64,000 nucleotides of DNA from Halarcobacter mediterraneus (GTDB taxonomy: Bacteria; Campylobacterota; Campylobacteria; Campylobacterales; Arcobacteraceae). The position numbers were made by a program, and so were the translations under genes. Below the pieces are notes generated by a model. The model ran no database searches and had not been told where the DNA came from. It saw only the letters and a program-made list of their open reading frames with translations. Position 1 is the first letter of the stretch. Every line of letters starts with the position of its first letter. The stretch lies in the NCBI RefSeq assembly GCF_004116625.1, contig NZ_NXIE01000003.1:372001-436000 (forward strand), read 5' to 3'. This document shows positions 24,799-34,870 of the stretch, one piece after another.

Positions 24799-24891
24799 AA
24801 TTATATCTTTTGTAAATTAATAGAAATTAAACTCTAACTTTAGTTTCTTTTATATATAATCTTAGTAATAAGAAAGTAAAAAGGCTTTAAT

Positions 24892-26925
24892 ATGAAGAAA
24901 ATAATACTTTTTTTATCTATTTTTATAATGATAGTTTATGCAAATACTGTAAATCTTGATTTTTTAATGAAAAATAGTAAAAGTCCTATGTTAATTATTG
25001 ACCCTAAAAATGGAGAAATAATAAATGTCAATAAAAGTGCAGCACTTTTTTATGGATATAATATAGAAACTTTAAAAACAATGAATATCAAAGAAATCAA
25101 TACTTTTACTAAAGATCAAGTACAAGAAGAGATGCAAAAAGCAAAAGATGAAAATAGAGACCATTTTATTTTCAACCACAGATTTGCAGATGGTTCAACA
25201 CAAAAAGTTCAAGTTTTTTCTTATCCTATTATATATAATAATAAAGATATGCTTTTTTCAACTATTCATAGGTTAGAAAATCAATATTTATTAGATAATT
25301 TTAATAAAAATCTCCAAGAACAAGTTACTTTACAAATATCTCAAATAGAAGAATCTAAAAAAGATATAGTAACAATTTTTATTGCAAGTTCTCTTTTACT
25401 AATTCTTTTTATATTAATTTTAATTTATTTTTTAAAGCAGAAAAGAAATTTAGCAGAAAAACTACAAAAAAGTAATGAACGCTTTGAATTAGCTATGGAT
25501 ACTACAAAAGATGGACTATGGGATTGGAACCCTATTACTAATAAAGTTTATTTTTCTAAAGCTTGGAAAGAAATGCTTGGGTATGAAGAATATGAAATTA
25601 AAGAAGATTTACAAGAGTGGAGCAGTAGAGTTCATCCTGACGAAATTGATAAAGCACTTGAAGATATTCAAAAACACTTAAGAGCAGAAACAGATTTTTA
25701 TGAAAATATCCATAGAATGAAACATAAAAATGGTAGTTGGGTTTGGATTCTTGATAGAGGTAGGGCAGTTTTTGATTCAAAAGGTAATCCCATAAGAGTT
25801 ATTGGATTTCATACAAATATCACTTTACAAAAAGAGGCTCAAAAAAAGATTGAGCAACAAAAAGAAGAGTTTCAGAAAATATTTTATAATTCAAATGATG
25901 CTATTGCAATTGTAGATTTAGAAACAAACTTTTTAAATTTTAATGATGCTTATTTAAAATTAACAGGTTTTACAAAAGAAGAATTATTAAAAAAATCATG
26001 TTTAGACCTTACTTCTTATGATGATATAGAGTCTACAAAAAAAGCATTAGAACTTGTCTTTAAGGAAGGACACATTGAAAATTTAGAAAAAATCTGTATT
26101 GTAAAAGATGGAAGACATGTTCAAACAAGTATGAATATTGCTTTAATGTCTGATAAACAAAGAATGATTATTACAAGTAGAGATATTACAAAGTTAAAGA
26201 ATATCCAATCTCAAGAAAAACTTGCTTCTATGGGTGAAATGATAGGTAATATTGCCCATCAATGGAGACAACCTTTGACAGTAATTACTGCAAATGCTAG
26301 TGGTTTAAAAATACAAAAAGAATTAGGAATTTTATCTGATGAAGATTTTCATAAGGCAATGGATGCAATTGTAAGTCAATCTAAATATTTATCAGAAACA
26401 ATAGATGATTTTAGAGCATATATTAAAAATGATAAAGCAAAAGAAGATACAACTATTGTGCAAATTTTGGAAAAAACTTTATCTTTGAGTGAAGCTACTT
26501 TAAAAAATAATTATATAAAAGTAGAAACACAATTCCAAAAAGATATGAAAATACATTGTTTCAAAAATGAAGTAGTTCAATCTTTCTTAAATATTATAAA
26601 TAATGCAATTGATGCAATAAAAACCAATCTTAAACCAGAAGAGCTTAGATTAATTTTTATTAAAACACAAGAGACATCAACAGGTTTATCTGTATCTATA
26701 AAAGATAATGCAGGAGGAATAAAAAAAGAGATAATACCAAGAGTTTTTGAACCTTACTTTACAACAAAACATCAAAGTGTAGGTACTGGAATAGGACTTT
26801 CTTTATCCCATGATATTTTAACAAATCACCATAATGCTCAAATTACGGTTATGAATGATGAATATATTTATGAAAATACAAATTATAAAGGAGCAAATTT
26901 TATTATAAAATTTAAAAAAATTTAA
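24892..26925 (+). CDS. Multi-PAS sensor histidine kinase
   Basis: The 677-residue kinase has a signal peptide or N-terminal helix (about 1-18), an extracytoplasmic PAS-like domain (about 20-130, SPMLIIDPKNGEIINVN), a membrane helix (about 158-180), two cytoplasmic PAS domains (about 195-320 with a PAC motif HKNGSWVWILDRGR, and about 330-440), a HisKA-like region with NIAHQWRQPLTVI and an HATPase with NNAIDAI, DNAGGI and GTGIGLSLS. The HQWRQPL type is typical of Campylobacterota kinases. There is no adjacent response regulator. Its end overlaps the convergent sensor gene by four bases. Confidence 0.92.
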   Translation: MKKIILFLSIFIMIVYANTVNLDFLMKNSKSPMLIIDPKNGEIINVNKSAALFYGYNIETLKTMNIKEINTFTKDQVQEEMQKAKDENRDHFIFNHRFADGSTQKVQVFSYPIIYNNKDMLFSTIHRLENQYLLDNFNKNLQEQVTLQISQIEESKKDIVTIFIASSLLLILFILILIYFLKQKRNLAEKLQKSNERFELAMDTTKDGLWDWNPITNKVYFSKAWKEMLGYEEYEIKEDLQEWSSRVHPDEIDKALEDIQKHLRAETDFYENIHRMKHKNGSWVWILDRGRAVFDSKGNPIRVIGFHTNITLQKEAQKKIEQQKEEFQKIFYNSNDAIAIVDLETNFLNFNDAYLKLTGFTKEELLKKSCLDLTSYDDIESTKKALELVFKEGHIENLEKICIVKDGRHVQTSMNIALMSDKQRMIITSRDITKLKNIQSQEKLASMGEMIGNIAHQWRQPLTVITANASGLKIQKELGILSDEDFHKAMDAIVSQSKYLSETIDDFRAYIKNDKAKEDTTIVQILEKTLSLSEATLKNNYIKVETQFQKDMKIHCFKNEVVQSFLNIINNAIDAIKTNLKPEELRLIFIKTQETSTGLSVSIKDNAGGIKKEIIPRVFEPYFTTKHQSVGTGIGLSLSHDILTNHHNAQITVMNDEYIYENTNYKGANFIIKFKKI

Positions 26926-27917
26926 TTTGTATTTTCTTTACTAAAATTTTTTAAAAGATTATCAAGCTGTGTTTTTAAAGATTGCAATTTTTTAGTTGTT
27001 TTTAGTAAATCATCAGTTGATTCAATCATAATATCTTCACTTCTATCTAAATCTTTAATAACATCTGATTTATTCTCTAATTCAATAATTAAACTATCAA
27101 ACTCTTCTGTTAAACTTTCAAGTTTTTTAGAGGCTTTTTTTGACTGCTCTAAAGCAGTTTGTGAATAGTTCATAGCAGAAGAAACCTTATTTATAAAAGA
27201 GTTTAAATTATCAGCAACTTCAACAAATTCTTTTTCTGTATTAACATTAATTGGTTGGATATCCTCTATATTTGATGAAGTTATTTTTTTAGATTTTTCA
27301 ATAAATTCTCTAGCATTTTTTTCTATTCTTTTTAATTGAAAAATAGAGTATAAAGCTAATAAAAACATTATAGCCAAAGAGCTATATTGGAATTTTTTGA
27401 TAAATTCAGTTTTTTCCTCAATATATGAAGTATATAAAGATACAATTTTATCCACTTCTTTTAATAGTTCATTATTTGAAGAAGCTATAAATAGTATAAT
27501 AGAATTTAGTTTATCTGAATCCTTTTCTAAAAGAGCTTTTTGAAAATCAATTACATTTTTTTCAAAATTTTTCCATAAGTTCATTACTTTTAGCATTTGA
27601 GTTTCAAGTTCTTTTGTTGGAGCTTTAGAAATTTTTAATAAATCATTACCTTTAATTAATGTTGATAAACCTTGATTAAACTCCTTTCTAGCCTTTTCTA
27701 TTTCAGAAAAATCATTTTCTTTAATTTGATACAAATAGAAAATATTTTTTGTAATTCTTTGAGTTAACATTCTTTGCTTCCCTGCAATATTAATAATTGT
27801 TGCATCTTTTTTATTTTTGTTATTTAAAAAAATTGTCACTGAAATAACAAAGAAAATTGATAAAATAAGTAATGAACCTATTACTTTTATTTTTTGACTA
27901 ATACTAATTGTTTTCAT
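26922..27917 (-). CDS. Membrane sensor with NarX/PilJ-like N-terminal domain, no output domain
   Basis: The 331-residue protein has two membrane helices (about 12-32 and 178-196) enclosing a helical periplasmic domain. That domain carries NIAGKQRMLTQRITKNIF, the type IV pilus/NarX (PilJ) sensor signature that in NarX contains the nitrate-binding P-box. The cytoplasmic part is HAMP-like then coiled coil, with no kinase or MCP tip. It starts one base after the Crp/Fnr gene upstream, so the two are one unit beside moaA and nap. A nitrate-sensing role is attractive but inferred. Confidence 0.75.
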   Translation of the reverse strand: MKTISISQKIKVIGSLLILSIFFVISVTIFLNNKNKKDATIINIAGKQRMLTQRITKNIFYLYQIKENDFSEIEKARKEFNQGLSTLIKGNDLLKISKAPTKELETQMLKVMNLWKNFEKNVIDFQKALLEKDSDKLNSIILFIASSNNELLKEVDKIVSLYTSYIEEKTEFIKKFQYSSLAIMFLLALYSIFQLKRIEKNAREFIEKSKKITSSNIEDIQPINVNTEKEFVEVADNLNSFINKVSSAMNYSQTALEQSKKASKKLESLTEEFDSLIIELENKSDVIKDLDRSEDIMIESTDDLLKTTKKLQSLKTQLDNLLKNFSKENTN

Positions 27918-28580
27918 TTATATTCCTAAGTAAATACTTTTTAATTCTTCATAATTTAAAATTCTTATTTTACCTTTTTCGATAAGAATTGAACTGTTTC
28001 TAGCAAGCTTTTTTAGAACTCTGGACAAAGTTTCTGGTTGAATATGCAATAACAAAGATACCTCTGCTCTTTTTAGTTCATTAAACATTTCTAAATCATT
28101 TATTAGCATAAAAGCTACCTTTGATGTTGCATCAAATACTAGTTCTCTATTTACAATACATTGAAGTTGATGGTTTTTATATATTAACTCTTGAATAAAT
28201 TTTAAACATAAAGCATCTTTATATAAAAACAACTCCTTAAATTTTGTGAAATCTATTGATAAAATAGAACTATCTTTTACAAACTCAGCATTTGAGAAAC
28301 AGCGAATCTCACTTTCATTTAGGTTTGATAATTCTGAAATCATACTATTAGAATAAATATAATAAAGAAAAATCTCATTATCATATTTATCTATTTTATA
28401 TACTTTTATTTGCCCTTCTATTAGAAATAATAACTTATCAGTGGATTCTGTTTCATAATAAAGAATAGAATCCTTTTTATAGTTTGAAATTGTAGAAATT
28501 TCAGTTAGTACTTCAAGTTTATCTTCTTCAAAATGGGAAAACAAACTTATATTTTTTAAAATATCTTTTACTTTTTGCAT
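27918..28580 (-). CDS. Crp/Fnr-family transcriptional regulator
   Basis: The 220-residue regulator has an N-terminal beta-roll (about 1-115), a dimerisation helix and a C-terminal winged helix with AEVSLLLHIQPETLSRVLKKLARNSSI. It lacks the FNR cysteine cluster. It is adjacent to the NarX/PilJ-like sensor (one-base gap) and divergent from moaA, with a perfect TTGAT-N4-ATCAA palindrome in the spacer. It resembles the Nss/NssR group that controls nitrate respiration, but which of the two Crp/Fnr proteins of this window controls nap is not decided by sequence. Confidence 0.87.
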   Translation of the reverse strand: MQKVKDILKNISLFSHFEEDKLEVLTEISTISNYKKDSILYYETESTDKLLFLIEGQIKVYKIDKYDNEIFLYYIYSNSMISELSNLNESEIRCFSNAEFVKDSSILSIDFTKFKELFLYKDALCLKFIQELIYKNHQLQCIVNRELVFDATSKVAFMLINDLEMFNELKRAEVSLLLHIQPETLSRVLKKLARNSSILIEKGKIRILNYEELKSIYLGI

Positions 28581-28614
28581 TATTAAACCTAAAAATTAAT
28601 CATACTCTTTTACT

Positions 28615-28628
28615 TTGATTTAAATCAA
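28615..28628. promoter_or_regulatory. FNR-type palindrome TTGAT-N4-ATCAA between crp/fnr and moaA
   Basis: TTGAT (28615-28619), TTAA, ATCAA (28624-28628), a perfect match to the classical FNR site. It lies 35 bases upstream of the regulator start and 65 bases upstream of moaA, so one factor could control both. Confidence 0.7.
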
Positions 28629-28692
28629 AGGATTACTTTATTTATTAAACTATAATTAAAAAATAAAGAATTTTAGCTTAAGAGGAGAGAAT

Positions 28693-29661
28693 ATGCTAAT
28701 TGATAAATATGATAGAGTAATTGACTATATACGAGTTTCTGTAACGCAAAGATGTAATTTTAGATGTCAGTACTGTATGCCTGAAAAACCTTTTGAGTGG
28801 ACACCTAAAGAAGAACTTTTATCTTATGAAGAGATATTTAAGTTTTTAAAAGTTGCAATTGATGAAGGAATAAAAAAAATAAGAATTACAGGAGGTGAAC
28901 CCCTTGTACGAGATGATTTATATAAACTTATTGAAAAAATATCTTCATATAAAGATGATATTGATATAGCTTTAACTACAAATGGATATTTATTAAGCTC
29001 TCAAATTAAAAAGTTAAAAGAAGCAGGATTAAAAAGAGTAAACATTTCTATTGATTCCTTAAATGAAGATACTTTTTCTTATTTGACTAAAAAAAGACTT
29101 TTATCTAAAGTAAAAGATGGAATAGAAGCAGCTTTGGAGCAAAATATTGAAGTGAAATTAAATACAGTTGTAATCAAAGGTATTAATGATGATGAAATTT
29201 TAGACCTTTATGAATATTCTAAAAAAAGAGGAATTCAAATAAGGTTTATAGAATATATGCAAAATAAATGGGCAAATGAAAAGCTAAAAACTTTAAGTGG
29301 GAAAAATATATTGGAACAAATTGCAAAAAAATATCCAATAGAAGAACTTGAAATGAAAAAAAGTTCAGCTGCAAAATTATATAAAGATAATACAGGTTTC
29401 ATTTTTGGAATAATTGAACCTTATGATGACTCTTTTTGCTCAACTTGTAATAGAATAAGATTATCTGCACAAGGAGATTTAATTCCTTGTTTATATTATG
29501 AAGACTCAATAAACATAAAAGAATCACTTGATAGTGATGAAAAGCTTTTAAATACTTTAAATGAAGTTATTGAAAATAGACCTGAGAAAAATCTATGGAA
29601 TCATAATTCTACTGATATGGAAAATATCTCGTCAAGAGAGTTCTATTATACTGGAGGATAA
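28693..29661 (+). CDS. moaA: GTP 3',8-cyclase MoaA
   Basis: MoaA is a radical-SAM enzyme that makes 3',8-cyclo-GTP, the first step of molybdenum-cofactor synthesis. The 322-residue protein has the N-terminal SAM cluster motif CNFRCQYC, the SAM-binding TGGEPL, a C-terminal second cluster (CSTCNRIRLSAQGDLIPC), and ends in the conserved GG tail. Length is normal. GGAG precedes the ATG. It sits just before nap, whose NapA needs the cofactor. It has its own promoter region with an FNR-type box. Confidence 0.96.
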   Translation: MLIDKYDRVIDYIRVSVTQRCNFRCQYCMPEKPFEWTPKEELLSYEEIFKFLKVAIDEGIKKIRITGGEPLVRDDLYKLIEKISSYKDDIDIALTTNGYLLSSQIKKLKEAGLKRVNISIDSLNEDTFSYLTKKRLLSKVKDGIEAALEQNIEVKLNTVVIKGINDDEILDLYEYSKKRGIQIRFIEYMQNKWANEKLKTLSGKNILEQIAKKYPIEELEMKKSSAAKLYKDNTGFIFGIIEPYDDSFCSTCNRIRLSAQGDLIPCLYYEDSINIKESLDSDEKLLNTLNEVIENRPEKNLWNHNSTDMENISSREFYYTGG

Positions 29662-29725
29662 TTTTAATATTAAATATCAATTTAAATTTATTTTTTTAAG
29701 TAAAATCTAAAAAAAGTCTGTTTTT

Positions 29726-29767
29726 TTGACATAGGTCAAGAAAGATAATTTTTCTTAGTGTTAGAAT
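29726..29767 (+). promoter_or_regulatory. nap promoter with Crp/Fnr-type site TTGAC-N4-GTCAA
   Basis: TTGAC (29726-29730), ATAG, GTCAA (29735-29739) is a perfect palindrome. A -10-like TAGAAT is at 29762-29767, placing the palindrome centre close to -41, the position of a class II activator site. The arms are the same as at 23027-23040 but differ from the FNR-type site before moaA. Confidence 0.72.
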
Positions 29768-29810
29768 TAGAATGTTTAAAATTAAAACAAAATCTAATAA
29801 GGAGAAGAAG

Positions 29811-32630
29811 ATGTCACTTTCAAGAAGAGATTTCCTTAAAAGTTCTGCCGCAGCCTCAGCTGCAGCTGCTGTTGGAATGAGTGTTCCCTCACAACTTCAA
29901 GCAAATGCAGACAATGCACAAAAAGGTTGGAGATGGGACAAGGCTGCCTGTAGATTCTGTGGTACAGGTTGTGGAATTATGATGGCAACAAAAAATGGAA
30001 GAATTGTTGCTGTAAAAGGTGACCCTGCTGCACCTGTAAATAGAGGGCTTAATTGTATTAAAGGTTATTTTAATGCAAAAATAATGTACGGAGCAGATAG
30101 ATTAAAACAACCTTTACTAAGAGTAAACTCAAAAGGTGAATTTGATAAAAATGGTAAATTTGCCCCTGTTTCTTGGGAAAGAGCTTTTGATGAAATGGAA
30201 GTCCATATTAAAAAAGCATTAAAAGAGTCTGGTCCAGAAGGTGTTGGAGTATTTGCTTCAGGGCAATATACTGTAATGGAAGGTTATGCAGCTCAAAAAA
30301 TGATGAAAGCAGGGTTTAGATCAAATGCTCTTGATCCAAATGCAAGACACTGTATGGCTTCAGCAGTTGTTGGATTCTATCAAACTTTTGGAATTGATGA
30401 ACCAAGTGGTTGTTACGACGATATTGAACTTACAGATACAGTTGTTTCTTGGGGTTCAAATATGGCAGAAATGCACCCAATTCTTTGGTCAAGAGTTACT
30501 GATAGAAAACTTTCAGACCCAGAAAATGTAAAAATTATAAATATGTCAACATATAGACATAGAACTTCTGATTTGGCAGATATTGAAATTATCTTTACTC
30601 CAAATACTGATTTAGCACTTTGGAATTATATTGCAAGAGAGATTGTTTATAATCATCCTGAATCAATTGATTGGGATTTTGTTAAAAAACATATAGTTTT
30701 TGCAGCAAGTCCAGTTAATATGGGATATGGACTAAGAAGATCAGATGAAAAATCTGTAAAAGAAGGGAAATATTCTGATAAAGAGATGGAAATCGTTTCT
30801 AAAGAAATGAGAAAAGAAGTTTCTAAAAAAGAAGCACCTGCATTAGCTCCATATGGATATAAAGAGGGTGATATTATGGAAAATAACCCTGCTGGTTTAA
30901 AACACTGGGAAATCTCTTTTGAAGAGTATAAAAAATTTCTTGAACCATATACTTTAGATTATGTTGCGGAAATTTCAAAAGGTAATCCTGATGAAGATAT
31001 AAATGAGTTTAAGAAAAAACTTCAAACTTTAGCAAATCTTTATATTGAAAAAAATAGAAAAGTAGTTTCATTTTGGACTATGGGTATGAATCAACACACA
31101 AGAGGAACTTGGGTAAATACTTTAGCTTATAATGTGCACTTTCTATTAAATAAACAAGCAAAACCAGGTTCTGGTGCATTTAGTTTAACAGGTCAACCAA
31201 GTGCTTGTGGTACAGCAAGAGAAGTAGGGACTTTTGCCCATAGATTACCAGCTGATATGATGGTTGCAAATCCAAAACATAGAAGTATTACTGAAAAAGT
31301 TTGGAATGTACCTCAAGGAACAATTAATCCTAAAGGTCATCAACATATTATGAAAATTCATAGAGATTTAGAAGATGGAACTATGAAATTTGCTTGGGTT
31401 AATGTTTGTAATCCTTATCAAGACACTGCAAGTGCAACACACTGGATTAAAGCAGCAAGACAAATGGATAACTTTATTGTAACTTCAGATGGTTACCCAG
31501 GAATTTCTGCAAAAGTTTCAGACCTTATTTTACCAAGTGCTATGATTTATGAAAAATGGGGTGCTTATGGTAATGCTGAAAGAAGAACACAACATTGGAG
31601 ACAACAAGTTTTACCTGTAGGGGAATCAATGTCTGATACTTGGCAATGGGTTGAGTTATCAAAAAGATTTACTGTAAAAGACTTATGGGGAGAACAAGCA
31701 CTTTTAAGTACAGGTGGTAAGAAAAAACTTCCAAATGTAATTGAAGAAGCTAAAAAAATGGGCTATTCTGAAGATACAACGATGTATGAGATTTTATTTG
31801 CAAATGAAAAAGCAAAATCTTATGAACTTGATAAAAATGACCCAATTCAAAAAGGTTATGATAACTCTGAAGGTTTTGGAGATGAAAGAAATGTTGTAGG
31901 AAGTGATGGAAAAGTATTTAAAGGATATGGTTTCTTTATTCAAAAATATTTATTTGAAGAGTATGCTTCTTTTGGTAGAGGACATGCACATGATTTAGCT
32001 GACTTTGATACTTATCATAAAGTTAGAGGATTAAAATGGCCAGTTGTAGATGGTAAAGAGACTCAATGGAGATTTAATACAAAATATGACCCTTATGCAA
32101 AAAAATATGGAAAAGAAACTGGACATACAGAGTTTGCTTTTTATGGAACTTTAGCAAAAGCTTTAGCTCAAGGAGACTTAACAGGTATAAAAGATAAAAC
32201 TAAAAAGTCTTTAAAAAATAAAGCAAAAATCTTTGCAAGACCATATATGGACCCTCCAGAAATGCCAGATTCAGAATATCCAGTTTGGTTAAGTACAGGA
32301 AGAGTTTTAGAACATTGGCACAGTGGAACAATGACTATGAGAGTTCCTGAATTATATAGAGCAGTTCCTGAGGCCTTATGTTATATGCATCCAGATGATG
32401 CAAAAAAATATGGTGTAAAACAAGGTGGACTTTGTTGGGTTGAAAGTAGAAGAGGAAAAGTAAAAGCAAGAGTTGAAACTAGAGGAAGAAATAGACCTTC
32501 TAAAGGATTAGTTTTTGTACCATGGTTTGATGAAAAAGTATTTATAAATAAAGTTTGTTTAGATGCAACTTGTCCAATGTCAAAACAAACTGATTTCAAA
32601 AAATGTGCAGTTAAAATTTATCAAGCGTAA
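29811..32630 (+). CDS. napA: Periplasmic nitrate reductase catalytic subunit NapA
   Basis: I choose the ATG at 29811, after AAGGAG, because it starts the Tat signal [20 protein letters not shown] directly; a frame extension to 29772 adds 13 unlikely residues. The 939-residue protein binds one [4Fe-4S] cluster ([11 protein letters not shown]) and bis-MGD molybdenum, with the Mo-ligand Cys in [11 protein letters not shown]. It reduces nitrate to nitrite in the periplasm. Length matches the long Campylobacterota NapA. It heads napAGHBFLD, with NapGH replacing NapC as quinol oxidase. Confidence 0.97.
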   Translation: MSLSRRDFLKSSAAASAAAAVGMSVPSQLQANADNAQKGWRWDKAACRFCGTGCGIMMATKNGRIVAVKGDPAAPVNRGLNCIKGYFNAKIMYGADRLKQPLLRVNSKGEFDKNGKFAPVSWERAFDEMEVHIKKALKESGPEGVGVFASGQYTVMEGYAAQKMMKAGFRSNALDPNARHCMASAVVGFYQTFGIDEPSGCYDDIELTDTVVSWGSNMAEMHPILWSRVTDRKLSDPENVKIINMSTYRHRTSDLADIEIIFTPNTDLALWNYIAREIVYNHPESIDWDFVKKHIVFAASPVNMGYGLRRSDEKSVKEGKYSDKEMEIVSKEMRKEVSKKEAPALAPYGYKEGDIMENNPAGLKHWEISFEEYKKFLEPYTLDYVAEISKGNPDEDINEFKKKLQTLANLYIEKNRKVVSFWTMGMNQHTRGTWVNTLAYNVHFLLNKQAKPGSGAFSLTGQPSACGTAREVGTFAHRLPADMMVANPKHRSITEKVWNVPQGTINPKGHQHIMKIHRDLEDGTMKFAWVNVCNPYQDTASATHWIKAARQMDNFIVTSDGYPGISAKVSDLILPSAMIYEKWGAYGNAERRTQHWRQQVLPVGESMSDTWQWVELSKRFTVKDLWGEQALLSTGGKKKLPNVIEEAKKMGYSEDTTMYEILFANEKAKSYELDKNDPIQKGYDNSEGFGDERNVVGSDGKVFKGYGFFIQKYLFEEYASFGRGHAHDLADFDTYHKVRGLKWPVVDGKETQWRFNTKYDPYAKKYGKETGHTEFAFYGTLAKALAQGDLTGIKDKTKKSLKNKAKIFARPYMDPPEMPDSEYPVWLSTGRVLEHWHSGTMTMRVPELYRAVPEALCYMHPDDAKKYGVKQGGLCWVESRRGKVKARVETRGRNRPSKGLVFVPWFDEKVFINKVCLDATCPMSKQTDFKKCAVKIYQA

Positions 32631-32647
32631 ATAATAAGGTTAAGAAC

Positions 32648-33430
32648 ATGGTAAGCAGTAGAAGAAAATTTATCTTAGGTAGTGCAAGAACTATTGGTTT
32701 AGTTGCATTAGGTGGTTTAGTATGGAGTGCATATGTAGATGAAGTAACTGCTTCAAAACTATTATTAAGACCACCTGGAGCATTACAAGAAGAAGATTTT
32801 TTAAAAACCTGTATTAAATGTGGTTTATGTGTTGAGGCCTGTCCTTTTGATACATTAAAATTGGCAAAACCAGGAGATAATAAACCTTTAGGAACGCCTT
32901 TTTTTGAACCACGTGATATTCCATGTTATATGTGCCCAGATATCCCATGTGTACCTGTGTGTCCTACACAAGCTTTAAGTGAAAAAGCGGTTAGTACAAA
33001 TAATGAACTTGATATTAATCGTGCCCAAATGGGTGTTGCTGTAGTAGATGCAAAAAATTGTATTGCTTTTTGGGGAATTCAATGTGATGCCTGTTATAGA
33101 GCCTGTCCCTTATTAGATGAAGCAATTTATTTGGAATATTCTAAAAATGAAAGAACAGGGAAACATGCTTTTTTAAAACCTATTGTTGATAGTGATATTT
33201 GTACAGGGTGTGGACTATGTGAACATGCTTGTGTAACAAAAAAACCTGCAATTATAGTTCTTCCCAGACAAGTTGCTTTAGGGGAAGTAGGTGACCACTA
33301 TATAAAAGGTTGGGATAAAGCAGATGATAGTCGTCTTAAAAATGCCCATAATAAAGTTAATAAAACTGAAATTAGTAAAGAAAAAGCTATTGATTCTTTA
33401 AATGATATGGAAGGATTATTAGATGAATAA
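32648..33430 (+). CDS. napG: Ferredoxin-type protein NapG
   Basis: The 260-residue iron-sulfur protein has a twin-arginine signal (SSRRKFILGSARTIGLVALGG) and four Cys clusters: CIKCGLCVEACP, CYMCPDIPCVPVCP, a CDACYRACP group and CTGCGLCEHAC. NapG works with NapH to pass electrons from quinol towards NapB/NapA in the periplasm. It begins 17 bases after napA and overlaps napH by eight. Confidence 0.95.
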   Translation: MVSSRRKFILGSARTIGLVALGGLVWSAYVDEVTASKLLLRPPGALQEEDFLKTCIKCGLCVEACPFDTLKLAKPGDNKPLGTPFFEPRDIPCYMCPDIPCVPVCPTQALSEKAVSTNNELDINRAQMGVAVVDAKNCIAFWGIQCDACYRACPLLDEAIYLEYSKNERTGKHAFLKPIVDSDICTGCGLCEHACVTKKPAIIVLPRQVALGEVGDHYIKGWDKADDSRLKNAHNKVNKTEISKEKAIDSLNDMEGLLDE

Positions 33431-34253
33431 TATTTGGAAAAAATATAGATTCCTTCTTTTTAGAAGAGTTGTTCAAATCTCAATATTGTTTTTATATATT
33501 GCAGGAAATATTTGGGCATGGAACTTTTTAAAAGGTAATTTAAGTTCTTCTTTGGTTTTAGACAAAATTCCTTTAGCTGACCCTTTTGCTGTTTTGCAAA
33601 TGTTCTCAGCAGGGGCTTTACTAACAAGTAATATTGTAATAGGTGCTGTAATTATTACACTATTTTATGCTTTAGTAGGAGGGCGTATTTTTTGTTCTTG
33701 GGTTTGTCCCGTAAATATGGTAACTGATTTAGCAAACTTTATTAGAAGAAAATTAAAGTTTAATCAGATTGAGAAAAAGCAACCAGCAAGTAGAAGATTA
33801 CGTTATTATATCTTGGTTTTGGCTTTGATTTTATCGTATGTTTTAGGGATTACAGCCTTTGAATTTATCTCTCCTATTTCTATAATTCATAGGGGTATAA
33901 TTTTTGGCATGGGTTTAGCTTGGGCAGCAATATTAGTCTTATTTTTATTTGATTTATTTATTTTAAAAAATGGTTGGTGTGGTCACTTGTGTCCACTGGG
34001 AGGTTTTTACTCTATTATAGGAAGCTTTAGTCTTATTCGAGTAAAACATGATGAGCAAAAATGTACAGTTTGTATGAAGTGTAAAGAAGTTTGTCCTGAG
34101 TCTCAAGTACTTTGGATGGTTGGAAAAAAGAGTACACAAGTATTAAGTGGAGAATGTACAAACTGTGGTCGATGTATAGAAGTATGTGACGATGATGCTT
34201 TAAATTTTTCTATTAGAACTAAATTAGGAGAAGAAAATGAAACTAATAAATAA
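33423..34253 (+). CDS. napH: Quinol dehydrogenase membrane component NapH
   Basis: The 276-residue protein has four membrane helices, the cytoplasmic CSWVCPV and CGHLCPLGG motifs characteristic of NapH/NosR-type proteins, and two C-terminal [4Fe-4S] motifs (CTVCMKCKEVCP, CTNCGRCIEVC). It oxidises menaquinol and hands electrons to NapG. It overlaps napG by eight bases and napB by 17. Confidence 0.95.
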   Translation: MNNIWKKYRFLLFRRVVQISILFLYIAGNIWAWNFLKGNLSSSLVLDKIPLADPFAVLQMFSAGALLTSNIVIGAVIITLFYALVGGRIFCSWVCPVNMVTDLANFIRRKLKFNQIEKKQPASRRLRYYILVLALILSYVLGITAFEFISPISIIHRGIIFGMGLAWAAILVLFLFDLFILKNGWCGHLCPLGGFYSIIGSFSLIRVKHDEQKCTVCMKCKEVCPESQVLWMVGKKSTQVLSGECTNCGRCIEVCDDDALNFSIRTKLGEENETNK

Positions 34254-34866
34254 AGCTGTTTTAGGATTAGCAGTGGTAAGTTCTTTTATTTTTATTGGCT
34301 GTAATAATGTAGAAGTAGCGGAAAAACAAGTTGCAAAACCAATGTATGATGATAGTACAATTGGTTTAAGAAAAGAAGATTTATTAAAAGAGAATGAAGT
34401 AGTCCCTGCGGAGACAAAATACAGTAATAACTTTGCAGGAAGTGGGAAAAAATTCGAAAGAGCTTTTCAAGATGCTCCTCCAATGATTCCCCATGATACA
34501 ACAGGGATGTTACCAATTACTGTAAGTAATAATCAATGTGTTCAGTGTCATGCTCCAGAAGTTGCAAGTTCAATGGGTGCTTTACCTTATCCTGAATCTC
34601 ATATGATAGATTTTAGACCAAAACATAATTTTGATGGTAAACAATTTAAAAAATCTATTGATAATATGAAAAATGAGATTTCAGTAAAAAAAGTTAGTAC
34701 TTTAGCTGGTTCGAGATTTAACTGTTCTCAATGTCATGCTCCTCAAAGTGAAGGACAATTAGTTGATAATACTTTTCAACCAGAATTCACAACAAAAGAT
34801 GGAGCAAAAAAATCTCACTGGAGTGGTTCTAGCCTTACAGAAGGTTTAGATACTTTAATGGAGTAG
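34237..34866 (+). CDS. napB: Diheme cytochrome c NapB, possible lipoprotein
   Basis: The 209-residue small subunit has two CXXCH heme sites (CVQCHAPE and CSQCHAPQ) and conserved flanks (IDFRPKHNFDG). It transfers electrons to NapA. The signal sequence ends FIFIGC with Cys22, which could be a lipobox, although -3 is Phe; if lipidated, NapB would be membrane-tethered, which is not the usual soluble form. The gene overlaps napH and lies four bases before napF. Confidence 0.93.
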   Translation: MKLINKAVLGLAVVSSFIFIGCNNVEVAEKQVAKPMYDDSTIGLRKEDLLKENEVVPAETKYSNNFAGSGKKFERAFQDAPPMIPHDTTGMLPITVSNNQCVQCHAPEVASSMGALPYPESHMIDFRPKHNFDGKQFKKSIDNMKNEISVKKVSTLAGSRFNCSQCHAPQSEGQLVDNTFQPEFTTKDGAKKSHWSGSSLTEGLDTLME

Positions 34867-34870
34867 TTCG

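Noticed and set aside
29772-29810. Longer napA start
   Set aside because: The ATG at 29811 follows AAGGAG and begins a standard Tat signal; the extension contains the likely transcription start.
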